A stretch of DNA of 64,000 nucleotides from Apostichopus japonicus (GCF_037975245.1 NC_092580.1:26687501-26751500); one strand, 5' to 3'. Positions 48,845-63,230 are shown, counted from the stretch's first letter. A program made the numbers and translations. Notes: a model not told the origin generated them from the letters alone.

Positions 48845-49851
48845 GTGGGAATATACGGTATATCTAATAGTAACTATTGTTCCCCCCCCCCCCCAATATT
48901 TGGTGGCATGATTTTTGTGTGTGGCTATAAATAGAAAATAATGCGTGAGATTATTTATCCAAATCATATTTTGCGGTGGCTAAAACTTCATCCAACACAT
49001 GCTGCATGAGGTAAATGACTCTTCGCGGTCGTTTCTGTGACCACTGACCGTATAGCATGTTGTCACTCATGATTATTATCATAATGTCTGTACATCTCTT
49101 GTGTATGAGCGTAAGTACGTACAATCATATATATGATCCACATCGATATGGGTTCACTGGGTTTCCATTTGGCCTGTTTCCTAAAAGATTTCTAACCGCA
49201 GGCCCGTAGCCAAGGGGGGGGGGTATAATTTTATAGTAGCTGTTATAAGAGGTTTGATATATGTACACCAAGATATTAACTGTGTCTGAATTTTTGAAAA
49301 TTCCTTGACCAACATTCTACATCATACTTCCCTCTACTCGTGCAATTTTGACCGGTCTGTGAGGGGTTGAAGGTGGTATTTCAATATTGGTTGTCCATAG
49401 ATGAATTTTTGTGCAACATTACGGGTATGTTTTGAAGTGAATTTATAATTCAAATTCTGAACAAATAATGGGCTTAAAACCTTGAAAAGTGGGGCTGACG
49501 GGTATTGTGGGACGTTACGTAGAATAACCTACAAAAGCAATGATCCACAGGAGATGCGATGAGGTCGAACATGAAGTGTGACTGGTGACAATCTTGAAAA
49601 AAGTTATGAAAAAAAAAAACTATTGGGAAAAACTTGGTTCTCAGGCAAAAGTGTACATCTGGTTGGTCATTTTCAAGCCCGAGAAGTGCCATTTCCGGTG
49701 ATCTGGGGGGGGGGGGGGCTATCAAACCAAAAAATTTCTTGTACGCTGCGCGCCAACCGATGGTGGCGCTCCGCTTTGATAGTAATTCGCCTGCAACCAA
49801 GCAAATGTCCCCCCCCCCCCTTCCAATATTTGAAACAAATCGCCGCCCCTG
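48335..49851. mobile_element. Rearranged copy of the 18286 hAT element
   Basis: 48335-48720 matches 18310-18680 and 49228-49851 matches 18745-19366, ending ATCGCCGCCCCTG. Between them lie a (TA)n tract (48767-48842), a second partial left end (GGTGGGAATATACGGTATAT) and a possible hAT start CAGGCCCGTAGCC (49200). The left terminus and target duplication are missing, so it is a composite of at least two insertions. Confidence 0.75.
48767..48842. repeat. (TA)n microsatellite
   Basis: About 76 bp of TA repeats inside the composite hAT region. Confidence 0.97.
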
Positions 49852-50700
49852 GGACAACAGATTAATCATACAGTATATTACGTTTTAACTCTCTAAGGGC
49901 TTACATCAATAAACGCCTCTCATTCGAAAACAAATTAAACAAAACACATTTTCTCAGTCATCACCCTCCTCCAGCAGTCTTCCTAGGCTGATGTTTTACT
50001 GGTTACTCATAATAATCATAATCCGATGTCAGCTCTGCTATTGCTGCTAATATTCAGTGATAACATTTGCAATAAATTTACATGTTGTACTCTCTCCGAC
50101 GCCCACCTCCGTCCGAACCTTTATCGAGGTGTTACTCTGCGGAGTAGCATCATAAATCAATAAATCATTATATGTTAACTAAGACTAGTTATGAAAGTCG
50201 AAGAGTTGACAGAAGACTATATAGAAAGATCGTTAATGTACGAATATAAAATGGTTATCATGAACAGAGGCGATGGAATCGGGGGAGGGGGTGCAAGAAG
50301 GAGGTGCAGTTCCATGTGACCTAAATAAAGTACCTGAATAGAGCAGCTCCTTATCACCAATGAAAAGTGGCTCTTTTGTTTTGTTTGTGAAATTACCCAT
50401 TGTAGTAAATTGATCATAAATTACAAAGACATTGTAATTAAACAGTGCCCTTTTGGGTAAGAAACAAAACCCTATTGAAATTTTGGAATCTATGGTACAG
50501 AATGTACAGCACAGGTGGTCTATTATGTCGGATCGTTTTTAAATGAACTTTGCGGATTTCGCTCCGAGACGTTTGTGAACCCCACCCCTCGCACCCCAGT
50601 CCGAAGCTCATCCCACCGCCTCTGTGCAAGACCACAAGTTGAACTACGGATAAACAGTATGTACGCCAGTCATATCGAAGACATATGTACTAGTTAAAAA
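49852..50700. other. 3' flank of LU-3; no gene recognised
   Basis: No similarity to the flanks of the other LU genes, which fits LU-3 being an older paralog. Nothing else supportable. Confidence 0.45.
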
Positions 50701-50701
50701 T

Positions 50702-51753
50702 CTAACTAAAGAAGAAAGCTTGGAGGATAACGACCATCATCGAGAAAAAGACTACGACTGGATTTGTAGCGATGTTCAAAGCGCTGTTACAGAGATCCCC
50801 ACTGCAAGTACAAGCATAAACGTCGTTAACGCTAAGACCACCGGCTTCTAAAGCTTTAATTTGCTCCTCTAGTTCTGGATTTTGGGCGGCCAGTTGTGCT
50901 TCGTCCAGGCACCCGTCAGCTCCTGCAGAGCAAGTTGCCAAGGTGAAGTCAACGTCAAAATAGCCTTGATCTGAAAGATGAACGCAATTGTTAATATTAA
51001 AAATCGGCAAAGCGAAATGTATTTTGTCTTGCTATATTGTGACTTGTATTGCCATAACATACCTTATTCACTAGGGGAAGAGGGGGGGCGGGTATACGTA
51101 TATATATATATATGAGGGGGTTGGTGTGGTGTGGTGGGGTGGGGTGGGAACCACTTTAAAGGTGGGCTTAAGTGGTTCTATTAGACTTAGAGTGAGAATA
51201 TGATTTGCCTTTAGTTGAAACAGGAACTGTGTTAGATCGGAGGGGACAGTGGGTGGGGGTTTACTATCTTAAATCGCAGGTACGAATTTCTCTTGCTTCT
51301 TTCGTAGCCTGTAAATGAGAAGTGATCTAACCAATGCGTCAACCATTAATACACTAAATATAATTAGTATTTAAGAGCTAAACCACACTAACCTCTCTCC
51401 ATCTCAACCGTCTCCGCGTTGGAGCACAGCTGGATGTCGAAGATGGTCATCGCTTTCTTTGAGACTTACTAAGAAAAGAAAGTCTTTTCCACTGTAGTCT
51501 AACATTTGTGAGCTACAGCTTTCAATGAAGAGCTTATTTCTTTTACGGGATGCATGGTTTATGATTAATGGTAGAAGGAAATCAAATGTATACTAACAAC
51601 TGTAGGAGGCGGTAACCAAACCACATTTGCCTGGGCACGATACTTCTGACTGTGGTTGGTTACCTTCAGCAAAGACGTTGCAAACAGCGTCATAGGTGGA
51701 ATCATGACTACCGCATACAAATGAGGAACTTTCATAGCATCGCGATCCATCTA
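50702..51753 (-). CDS. LU-3: diverged LU-family gene, exons 2 and 3
   Basis: Exon 2 is 51598-51753 (156 nt, the same length as in LU-1 and LU-4) and exon 3 is 50702-50970 (269 nt, as in LU-1). With donor GTTAGTA and acceptor TTTCAG they join in phase 1. Cysteines fall in LU order: RCYESSSFVCG, AVCNVF, SCPGKCG, ATCSAG, GCLDE, YACTCSGDLCNSAL. The hydrophobic tail VVVFFSMMVVILQAFFFS fits GPI attachment. No signal-peptide exon is found upstream between 51754 and 52750; it may be farther up (perhaps shared with LU-4) or lost. The sequence is clearly more diverged than LU-1 versus LU-4, so it is an older branch. Both exons lack stops and frameshifts. Confidence 0.82.
51274..51357. repeat. 84-bp segment, source or partner of 52754-52837
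   Basis: Differs from 52754-52837 at one base. It lies in intron 2 of LU-3 and starts TCGCAGGTACGAATTTC. Confidence 0.9.
51404..51480 (-). other. Exon-like segment in LU-3 intron 2 (weak)
   Basis: A pyrimidine-rich acceptor (TTTCTTTTCTTAG) is followed by a short leader and ATG, encoding MTIFDIQLCSNAETVEMER to a phase-1 donor (GTTAGTG). It could splice to LU-3 exon 3 in phase, but would not supply a signal peptide. Confidence 0.2.
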
Positions 51754-51769
51754 CTGAAGATGAGACAAG

Positions 51770-51915
51770 AGAACAAAGGATATGTAAAAATTGTTTAATG
51801 ATTGAAACAAGAAGAAAATGGATAAGTTACTATTGTTTTGTAATTGAAACAAGAAATCAAAGGATATGCTACTATTGTTTAGTGAATGAAACAAGTAAAA
51901 AAGAACAGAGAGCCA
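51770..51915. repeat. ~42-bp minisatellite, about 3.4 units
   Basis: Units share ATTGTTTAATGATTGAAACA and a following AAGAAAA..GGATA..TACT segment, immediately upstream (gene sense) of LU-3 exon 2. Confidence 0.75.
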
Positions 51916-51947
51916 ACATGCTTTGTTAATTCCTACAAAGCAAAGGT

Positions 51948-51969
51948 ACATAGTATATACATATATGTT

Positions 51970-52003
<34 letters not shown>

Positions 52004-52224
52004 CGTGTGTGTGTGTGTGTGTGTGCACTTGTTTTGTATTCTGACCGAGGACTTGAACAAAAGAATTCCAGGTCCTCGGATGTGAATTCTAAAGATTCAC
52101 CACGTTCTCGAAAGAATTCTATTGTTATGGGATATTATTAAGGTTAGGGTACGTGGATTTGGACAATGGAAATAACAATGGGGTCCTCGGTCTGAATGTA
52201 AAACACACCTGCGTGTGTGTGTAT

Positions 52225-52275
<51 letters not shown>
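51948..52275. repeat. TA and GT microsatellites with short unique spacer
   Basis: TA/GT tract at about 51958-52025 and GT then (TA)n at 52211-52275. Between them, AGGTCCTCGG and GAATTCTA words are repeated. No gene. Confidence 0.9.
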
Positions 52276-52278
<3 letters not shown>

Positions 52279-52279
52279 C

Positions 52280-52753
52280 GGTAATGTATGATGTCATCAG
52301 GGCAAATGAGCTGAAAATGTCTTTGTTTCGCTCTATAATATATCAATCATATTTGTTAAAGAGAGTCGCAATTTGATGATTTATTTTGTAAACTATAGAA
52401 CATTACATTGACATCTAACCAAACATTTCAACTGTATCAGGTTTCAAGGATACATCAGCAACAATAATGCGACAGTCTAAGTAAAGATTCTGAAGAATAT
52501 CTGCCCAGATGACACCACAGACCATCACCAATTGTAATCAACTTTACTGGAGTAAGGAAATGTTTAGGCAGTCACAACGGTGTACATTTAATAGACCGTG
52601 TATACCTATTTAGGGGCACTATTGGTTATAAGGTTGTTGTACATGGTGTTTGATCGGAATATCTCTTTATACGGAACTGTTTTAGGAACTCCTGACACTA
52701 CTTACAAATATAGTCATAAACTCTGTGTATAAAATGTTAAAAGGTGACTTATT
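52280..52753. repeat. Duplicated LU 3' flank, copy 3
   Basis: Matches 12250-12720 with few differences and ends abruptly at TTATTTCG where the 84-bp segment begins. Confidence 0.8.
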
Positions 52754-52837
52754 TCGCAGGTACGAATTTCTCTTGCTTCTTTCGTAGCCTGTAAATGAGA
52801 AGTGATCTAACAAATGCGTCAACCATTAATACACTAA
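52754..52837. repeat. 84-bp segment copied into the end of LU-4
   Basis: Near-identical to 51274-51357. It replaces about 140 bp present at the equivalent place in LU-1 (about 12720-12862), which there encodes the GPI tail and stop. Confidence 0.88.
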
Positions 52838-54557
52838 CCGAAAGCCAAATTCATAGCGCTGTTGCAGAGATTTTCTCCACAAATGCAGGCCTCGACACTT
52901 TCTACGGTGATTCCCATTGCTTCCGAATCCATGATCTGTTGGTTTAATTCAGGATTTTGAGCTTCCAATTCGTCCTTATCCATACAACCGTTACTTCCAG
53001 AACTGCAAGTTGCAACGGTAGTGTGAAGTTGAAACATGCCTTGATCTGAAACGTACAAGGTGTATTCAATTATATATATACAATTCATTTCTAGCTGCGA
53101 GATTGACTCTTAGATTAAAATGATGAAAGAAGCGACACAGCTACGTTGAATATATCCACGAGCCCAGGGAAAGAAGGTATTCAATGTTTAGTACAAAATG
53201 TATCAATATAAACATTAATTACTTTTGAGCTGGCAAGAAACACATCAAAATTAGGTGAAAAGTGGGAATAAATGTCGAGTCGTTATAGTTGCATCACAAA
53301 TAAAAAAATACCTCTATCATTTTGCTTAGAAACACAAGCTGGGCGTATAGCAGTGTTTATTTCCGGACAGTCTGAAACATATAAAAAATCATTTTCGGCC
53401 TAAAGATATCCTGTAAGCAGAGCATTCCAGATCCGACACTTACTCTCAGAATACTTTAAAGATCAATATCTGACATATTGTAATAGCTGTTGGAACGTAC
53501 CTTGCACGCACATTTTGCAATATGAACACTAACAAGTATCCACAAGGTCGTACTTTTAACGTTAAATACAATATATAGGACACACTTACAGCTGTTGGTA
53601 ACGCTGACTATAGCACATTTGTCAGGACAGGTGACTTGCTGACTTGGTTGCGCAGCACTATCAAACGTGTCACACACTTCGTCGTAGATCGCGTCGTGAT
53701 CCCCACATTGAAACGTTGTGGCTTCGTAACATTGCAATGCACTAGCTGAAGATGACAATAGCAACAACAACAAAATCGATAAAGGATCACTAAAATAGAC
53801 GCCAAGCGGGTACGTTTACAATATTAAAATGATGCTTGTAATTAAAATCTGCTTGGAATGTAAATAACATATTTTCTGAAGTTTCCCTCGTTGTTAGTCT
53901 CTTAATTGGAAATTTACCTAAACTTTTAAACTTATAAAATAATTGAATTCTGGTGTCACGGTATAGTTAGGCTACTAGTTAATTAGTTTAAGTGGGTTAA
54001 TCTATGTTATAATAGGGAATTGTGTCCAGGGTTGCAGTTCGTACGGTTGAAGACAAACATGTATTGTTTGTTTCTTTGCAGATTGTACCGTCATATTAAC
54101 GTTATCATATGCTTTATCCATGCGTTTAATACAATTAGAAAATTAGACAGGATTAAAGGGATATAATAAGAAATTTGGGGAATATATATGTCTCATGACT
54201 CATGAACCTCCAGAGACAGTTGGCGGACAGAGAAGAAAATGGGTGAACTTCCATCTGTCCACAGAATATCCACGACGATCCGTATTAAGTCTGAGGTTTT
54301 GTAAAATTGGGATCTCGAACCCCTGACCCCCACCCTAGGGTCCGCAAAACGGCTTCATCTTGACTCTATGTCGTCTCGGACACGAAAATACAGGATCATT
54401 TTAATCGGTTTTACGGAAATTGATTAAATCCATGAGAATATTTACATTTACCAGTGCCACTTGTTTTAAAAAGAATAACATTGATAAAAGCACACTCACC
54501 TGTCAATATAAGACCACAGATGGTTGAAAGTGTGAAAAGCATCGTTGTCATTTTCAT
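52834..54557 (-). CDS. LU-4: LU-family protein lacking the GPI tail
   Basis: Exons are 54500-54557 (MKMTTMLFTLSTICGLILT), 53590-53745 (156 nt) and 52834-53045, with phase-1 GT-AG introns as in LU-1, giving 141 residues. The ten LU cysteines are retained: QCYEATTFQCG, EVCDTF, TCPDKCA, ATCSSG, GCMDKDE, ACICGENLCN. After SAMNLAFG the frame hits TAG, supplied by the copied 84-bp segment, so the hydrophobic GPI signal seen in LU-1 is absent. If expressed, the product should be a soluble secreted LU protein. It is close to LU-1 throughout and clearly arose by block duplication. An alternative view is that the 3' loss has made it a pseudogene, but no other lesion is seen. Confidence 0.85.
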
Positions 54558-55435
54558 CTGTAGAGATAAAGAAATAATGCGCAACTTAATTTGTTAAGTT
54601 CTCGGGTAGCCAATTACCATGGTATTGATTAATACTGAAAGGTCAGTGTGATTATTACTTCCTCATTACGTCATCAAGGTTTTGACACAACATAAATGTA
54701 TATGTCATTTTCAACTTTAAGGGCCTTTTGACGAAGAAGGTAAAGAGAAATTACAGTTTCTCAAAACAGTTGGATTACAATAAACAGCATAATCTGGAGT
54801 GCAGTTTCCATCAATGGCAACAACTACACAGATACACTACACAGATGTATTCTTAAAATGCAGTCCACTACATTATTGATTTGACAAAATATTATTTAGA
54901 ATATATTCTATATAGTACCACAAATGCTTGCAATGTTCCATTGAAAGAGCAATGTAAACAAAGTAGATTATTTAGTAAGCATTATGTTACTAAAATTGTT
55001 GAAGTAGCTAGGGGTCGATACGTAGTTACAATACCACATATTGTTTGAAGAATGTAAACATTTGAACTGGGGGTTAATGAGTATGTCAAAATGACTAATT
55101 GTAAGAAATTTATTTCACTTCTAATAAAACATCTGTTTTCTGATGTAAATGGTTCTCTTTTTTATGTAGAAATCATATTTACGCACGATAAAAATATTAG
55201 TGTATGTATTTTTTATTTGATTTTAGTAGACATTGACCACACAATCAACATCGTTATTTTATTGACTATGTTATAGACGGAATTGAGATTCATACAGATG
55301 AATAAACAGCTCCGAATCAAATTGATAGCTTTGATGATCTCCGACATCAAATGTCCAAATCTGGTAATATGTGAACCTAATTAACGTAAACCGAAACATT
55401 TGACAAATGTCTAAGTTCATAAAGTATCGAGGAAT
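54558..55435. repeat. 5' flank of LU-4, duplicated
   Basis: Homologous to 14611-15165 with an extra ~300 bp (about 54740-55065) absent from the LU-1 flank. Any LU-4 promoter should lie here or beyond. No core motif was pinpointed. Confidence 0.6.
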
Positions 55436-55439
55436 ACTA

Positions 55440-56340
<901 letters not shown>

Positions 56341-56851
56341 TATAAAATGATGAAATAATGCATAAAAAAAGGAACTTTTCGTTTCTTTTTAGAGATGCCT
56401 ATCTACTTCAAGTGCTTATAGAAGAGCTTAATTAGTATTTACTTTAATTTGCTTCAGCAGTTACGAATCGTTGCTTCTGAATGGCACTCCCCAACAAGGA
56501 AATGGCTACATTGTCTTCTGTAACGCAGCTTAACAATGCTCCTATACACAGTTTAATAGCGGGGGACCGGCCAGGGGAACTTACTGCCTACCTTGTACTT
56601 TGGCAATATCTTAGACTGTGATGCATAACATGTTTTTAATATAATGTAATGCATAAAAAGGGAACTTTTCGTTTCTTTTTAGAGATTCCTATCTATTCAA
56701 GTGCTTATAGAAGAGCTTAATTAGTATTTACTTTAATATGCTTCAGCAGTTACGAATCGTTTCTTCTGGTGGGCACTCCCCAAGAAGGAAATGGCTTCAT
56801 TGTCTTCTGTAACGCAGCTTAACAATGCTCCTATACACAGTTTAAAAGCGG

Positions 56852-57199
56852 GGGACAGGCCAACTAGATTATATTGTGGGAACTTTGAGAAATTGAACAA
56901 AATATATCGATGACTCAAACATTGTAAGTGTATATGGTTTGGGACTCTGTGTCGAAGCCAAGGGTATTGGATGCTGTGCACGAGACTTAAGAGCTCACAT
57001 GAAATTGAAGTTCACAATTTGCTGGTTTGTGTTTACACTTAAATGGTTTAAAATTTATCAGAACTATCTTCACAGAAAATGAATGTGTACATCTGTTTAT
57101 AATGTAAAACGTGAAAACATAGTCAACACTATGAAGTTTCAATTGTGACATATTTCCTCTTACATGCTCTTCTCGCCCAAAACGAAAGTGAAACAGAAT
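56852..57199. other. No gene recognised
   Basis: Partly homologous to 16430-16480. Nothing coding is supported. Confidence 0.4.
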
Positions 57200-60100
57200 T
57201 TGAGATTATCAATACATTTCGTGATGAGCTTGACTAGTCACTGCTCATTTCACATACTGTTTTACTGGTTGCTTTCCAGGTTGCGTTCTGAGTGTGCTTG
57301 GTAACATTGTGATAACGAAATTATGGGATGCATATAATGCAATTCCATGGATTTTCTATTTGTTGTCATTCTTGAAATTACAACTTTGATATTGGTTAGA
57401 AATAAATTGAATTATCATTAAGGTAAAGTTTATGGTGGTCTATAGGTCGTCATATGATATCATATGGTGTGTTGTCTGCAAGGCCTAATGCGATATCCAA
57501 AGAGTTTTAACTCTGATTACATAATTTATCTATGTTTGGATGTTGGGTACATGTTTATTCAAATGTCATTCGAAGTCACAATCATAATCATAATCATAAT
57601 ATGTTGAAGCGTGCTTGTTACAAGCAAAGAACTACAGCATGGGAGTCATAACGCATGCACGAACATGTACATTTGCATATACCTGTCCGCAGGTTTAGCT
57701 CGAGAACAGTGTGCTAAAATATACGCATTCCTCTAAATTCAATTATTCTTTGAACAGAAGTATTGTTTGAGTCCAGAGATTACGTCACGGATATTTTGTA
57801 ATGTAGCAAGTTTTAGACAAGCATCAGCCTCCAAAATTCGTCTTATCGTTGTAGCACAAGTGACGCGGGGCTATGCTACGCCTCCAATCCCATTCACGGG
57901 GAATAAAACTTGTAATCGCTAGAACATTAAGTCGGGGGGAAACCACTCCGCCAGGCAAAGGGCCTCCTTCCATAAAGGTTCCTATCTATTCATAAGTCAG
58001 TCCGAGGAAGGCTAGCATTTGCCTACCTCGCCCTTTGTAATCGTTCAGTGCATAGACAGTGTCGGGAAAAACGTAAATTTTGTTAAAACTGTCAACAACC
58101 CTGCAGCACCCTCCCCCAACCCTGTCGCAGCTTGCCTAGGTGACGCATATGCGTTCGTGGGTATTTTTGCATATTAGCCTCATTTGTATCGATACCATAT
58201 GAATTGGATGCTACGCCATGCGTTCTAATCAAGTTTGTGATCGTGTTCTTTTCTACAAGGCTTTAACTTATCCGTATTATGATGTTAACTTAATAAAGTT
58301 CAATCTATCTTAGATTTATCTTAAATTTATATCTAATAATACTATAGTAATACGTCTGGGATCAATAAGCATTGGTTCAGTTGAAAATATCATAAAGATG
58401 AATTACACACTATATAGAACGAACACACGATCCTAATAGTCTCAAAAAGTAGCATAATGGTGCAAGAAGATGACATTTATTATGTACTTGTTCCAGATCG
58501 TTTAAACTGCTCTCATGGAGTAAATCTCTCAACTTATCACCCAAATTCTATCAATGTGTTACTATATGTTCTTCATTACTTCCCAAAACTCACACTTTCT
58601 GTACTCGGGGTGCCTTCTAACAACCTTAAAGTAGCTCCTATAACGGTGAGCTCGTAAATTTTGCCAAACCGATAAAATATACACTAAGATGGTACCGTAA
58701 TCGATCGACTGAGCCAACTTTGACTGGGAATGCTCAAATGCAAACTGTAAATCCATTCATTGTTTACTTCAATTTACTCTATCCCTTTCAGAAATACCCT
58801 AATGAGGCTGTGTGTACACTAAACGAGTTTCAACCTAAGTAAATGAACAATGGGAAATTGACTGGGAAATTATAAACAATGGATAATTTCATTGTTTTTT
58901 TCCAAGTTTCTTTGTAATGTTGATGCATGAAAAATAATCATATTGAACACCATAGAAAGGCAAAGCTGTTTTGCCAAAAAAAATTATCAAATTCAAAGCA
59001 ATCTTACGGGGCTTATATTCACAGATACATATTAAAATCAATTTCAGTCTTACCTTTAAAATTGTTTGACAAATCCTTGCACTGTAGTCTTAGGTATTAC
59101 GGGACTTCGCTGCTTACAGTCTCTAAGCGGAATGAATAACTGAGCTACGCAATCACTAAGCGAGTTGGTGAATTATTTTGATCACGTGTCCATTAGCCAA
59201 CTCTCTTGAGACTCCGCCCATAATATCGTCCAATCAGTTAACGCCAAATTTACAGACAAATGCCCAAAAAGGAATGTAAGTTTGATTTTATATTTCAGTT
59301 CACGTACGCCTTATTTTCCATGTTTGATGTGCGTATACATGTACAATGTTAGAAGTTATTGGTATGGTAGTTTCAGTTTTAGTTTTTTGTCTCTATGTAT
59401 ATATCTTTCAAAGGAGGTATAAGAGACGTAAATGCAACGACAAAAGAGGGATAATACAATGAAGTAATACATATGACAGTAATAAGAGAGATACCTGACA
59501 TGAATTAACGCAGGCTTACAAAGAGCGGTAGTGACATGTTGGCACCTTCACTACAGTGTGCGGGAAGGTTTCAATTATCTTAGTACAAAACTGTAGTGCA
59601 GTAAGGTATACCCCACAACAGAGAGTACCTTCTATGATGCGCCTAGCGTGCCATCCTGAAATCAACATATGTCGAATTAAATTGACATGTGTCGGTTTCT
59701 CTTGCTCTCATTGGGCGACCATTGTCACATGTTATTTATTAGAGCTCTGATTAAAAGAAATCCACATATTTGAAAGAAATCGACATATGTCGAAATAAAT
59801 TGTCATATGTCGTGTTTCGTGCTATGATTATAAGTGCCCATATATGTGCAAATTCATTAGCCCCAGAATCCAAACAGTTGAATTAAAAAATTCTAAACGT
59901 TACGTTCACAACGTTCACTTCACCAACATTTGCATAAATGCCAAAATTGGAAACCATGGCAATGTAAGAACCAGTAGTATCTTGATATCCATTTTAATTT
60001 GTTGTGTAAGTATCATCTTTGCGAACCTAGGATGACCTATCCGGACAGCTTTGCTTTTTGTCAATGTCAATGTCAACATAGTCTCATAGCTAGGCTTGTA

Positions 60101-60300
60101 AAGTCATTCACATATATCTTCCTTTCAATATGTCATTTTTAAAGCATGTTCCATTTTATGATAGTAGTCAATTTGTCACCATGTATTATCCATTATTAGC
60201 TTTATGTATTCTGTCATAAACTTACATTCAGGATTAGTATTACCAAGTGAAAAGAACCAAACTATGTTAATAGCCTAATAGTTGCATGTGTCCCACTTTC
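57200..60300. repeat. Duplicated block D, copy 3
   Basis: Matches 6330-8560, including the AGGAGGTATAA, CGACATATGTCG and TTCATTAGC..CCCAGAATC regions. The counterpart of the 8056-8271 frame (59930-60075) has stops. It includes an extra stretch at 57720-58250 with no match in copy 1. Confidence 0.7.
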
Positions 60301-62520
60301 TGTACTTGGGCTGCCTTTTAATAACGTACTAATTTAAGTAGCTTCTAAGAGTGAGTGCACATATTTCGCCAAATAGATGAAATATACGTTATATGTTATC
60401 GCAATTGGTCAAACTAAGCCAACTTTGACCTGATAAACATAACTTTTTAAGTGATTCATTATTCCGTTAAAGTTTGAATATTTTCCGAAACAATTTTCAA
60501 ACTGGGAATGATCAAATACAAACTGTAAATCCATTCTTTCTTTACTTCAATTAACTCTATCCCTTTCAGAAATACCCTCATGTGGATGTGTGTACACACA
60601 ACGGGTTTTTCTCTACATAAATGAACAACGAGGAATTGACTTGGAAGTTATTAACAATGGATCATTTCTTTGTTCCTTTCCATGTTTCTATGTAATAAAG
60701 ATGCTAAGAAATAATCATTTTCAACACCAAAGAAAGGTAGAGCTGTTTTGCAAATTGTTAATTATCAAATTCAAAGCAATCGTTTGGCCTAAGTATTCAC
60801 CGATACATATTAAAATCAATTTCAGTCTTACCTTAAGTTTGGTTTGCAAATCCTCGCACTACAGTTTTAAGTTTAACGGAATCTCGTTGCTTACAGTCTG
60901 TTAGCGGAATGAATAACTGAGGTACGCAATCACTAAGCAAGTAATTTTGAACAACTCTCTTAAGACTCCGCCCATAATATCGTCCAATCAGTTAATGCCA
61001 AGTTTACAGACAAATGCCCAAAAAAGTAAGGTGAGTCAGATTTATAATTTAGTTCACGCACGCCTTCTTTTCAATGTTACAAGTATGTGTTAGAATGAGG
61101 ATGCTAAGAAATAATCATTTTCAACACCAAAGAAAGGTAAAGCTGTTTTGCAAATTTTGAATGATCAAATTCAAAGCAATCTGTTGGCCTAAGTATTCAC
61201 CGATACATATTAAAATCAATTTCAGTCTTACCTTAAGTTTGTGCAAATCCTCGCACTGCAGTTTTAAGTTTAACGGAATCTCGTTGCTTACAGTCTGTTA
61301 GCGGAATGAATAACTGAGCTGCGCAATTACTAAGCAAGTACCTTTGAACAATCAGTTAATGCCAAGTTTAAAGACAAATAGCCCAAAAAGGGAATGTGAG
61401 TTCGATTTATAATTCAATATACGTACGCCTTCTTCCCATGTTACAAGTACGAACATGCGCAATGTTAGAAGTTTGTGTATGGTATTTTCAGTTCATTTCC
61501 TCTATTTATATTTCAAAGGAGGTATAAGATACCCAAATGCAACAATAAAAGAGGGATAATAAAATAAGGTAAACCAGATGGCAGTCAAAACAGAGATACA
61601 AACGGGACTGTAAACACTAATACAAGATTACAGAGAGCAGTACTGACATGTTGGCACCTGCACTACAGTAAGTTTTGGCAATGCCGGAAGGTTTCCGTTA
61701 TCTTAGTACAAACTGTAGTGCAGTACGGTTTACCCCACAGAGTACCGCCTATGTTGCTCGTAGTGTGCCATCCTGAGATCAACATATGTTGAATTAAAAT
61801 GAAATATGTCGGTTTCTCTTGCTCTCATTGGACGACCAATGTCACATGTCACTTCTAGAGCTCTGATTGGAGGAAATCGACATAATATGTGAAAGAAATC
61901 GACATAAGTCGAATTAAATTGTCATATGTCGAGTTTCGTGAAATTATGTGTATATAATATATCAGAACACTAGCAAATAACATGTGACAATGATCGTCCA
62001 ACAAATGCTCGAGAAAGGCGGTTTCAGTTCCCTGTAAAAATCAAGTACTCACTGTGGAAGTGGTGATTAATCCAAATTTGCAAATGTTGTCAACTTGCTA
62101 TTTACTGTTTGGTCTTTCATTAAATGTTCTGGAACTTGCTTGATGTGTTTGCATGTATATATTTGGTATTATGAGTAGTAGGTTTTATGTAAGGAATAAT
62201 AATACTTAGTCATGAGACTGCAACTCACCAAATTACAGACGACTCATTGACAATTTCAGCAGATCTTCCGGAGTCTGAAAAATAAATAGGTGTCCGGCAC
62301 GAAAAAATTAATGATATAAACAATATAAGTGATGAAAATCAATAATGAAGATCCAGACTTTTTAGTAAATTAATGTCTAATGTAAGTTCCATGTAAGTTA
62401 AATGAACCTCTATATCTCGCGGAGCCACGTGAAAAAGTGGTCATGAATTCCCTTTTTGCGAAATTTTAAAACAAAGGCCGGGTCATTCATTACTCAGAGG
62501 GGTACACCTGAAGAACTATA
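60301..62520. repeat. Duplicated block D, copy 4, with internal tandem repeat
   Basis: Homologous to 6900-8470 and 16600-17955. Segments 60700-61075 and 61100-61440 are a tandem duplication of about 400 bp starting GATGCTAAGAAATAATCATT. At 62155-62215 it preserves the uninterrupted site of the LINE complex found at 17956-22879. Confidence 0.75.
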
Positions 62521-62529
62521 CGAAAATAT

Positions 62530-63230
62530 ATATATTGAGCAAAATTACTATATATCGCATAACTGTGTTGGGCAATACTACCATATACTTCATAATGTGT
62601 ATCGGGCAATACTACCATATACTGCGTAACATAGTTTGGACAATATTAACAGATACTGCATAACGTATATATATTCGGCAATAATAATATAAACTGGAAC
62701 ACGTGTACTGGGCAATATTACCATAAACTGCATAACATTTATTGGGCAATAATACATAATATATAGAGAGCAATATTATCATATACAGCTAAACAAATAT
62801 TGGGCAATACAACTATATACTGGATAACAAGTATTTGGGCAATACTGCCATAATCTGGATAACACGTATTGATCATTGTGACCACACACTGCATAGCATG
62901 TAAAAGATAACACCACCATGTATGCGATGACTTGTATTGTGCAAGACTACTTGCTGTATAACATGTATTAGGTCATAATAACATATAACTCATTATGTGT
63001 TATGGGTAATACAAACAAATACTTCACATAACATATATTTGGGCAATGCTACCATGTATTGCATAACACGTATTGAACAAAACACACTACAATACTACCA
63101 CACAGTGCACAATTGTATTGGACAATTCTACCATTTACTTCGTATATATGTACCGCATAACGTGTGTTTGGGCTATACTACCCTATAATGAGTAACACGT
63201 ATCGTATTGAGCAATATTACCATAGCTGCA
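62530..63230. repeat. 34-40 bp minisatellite array, copy 3
   Basis: Same unit family as 15170-16185 and 55440-56340. Local order follows copy 2 closely (for example GTATTTGGGCAATACTGCCA near 62832). Confidence 0.83.

Noticed and set aside
58457-58657. 66-residue frame near a GTGAGC donor
   Set aside because: The homologous segment at 6795-6960 does not preserve the frame.
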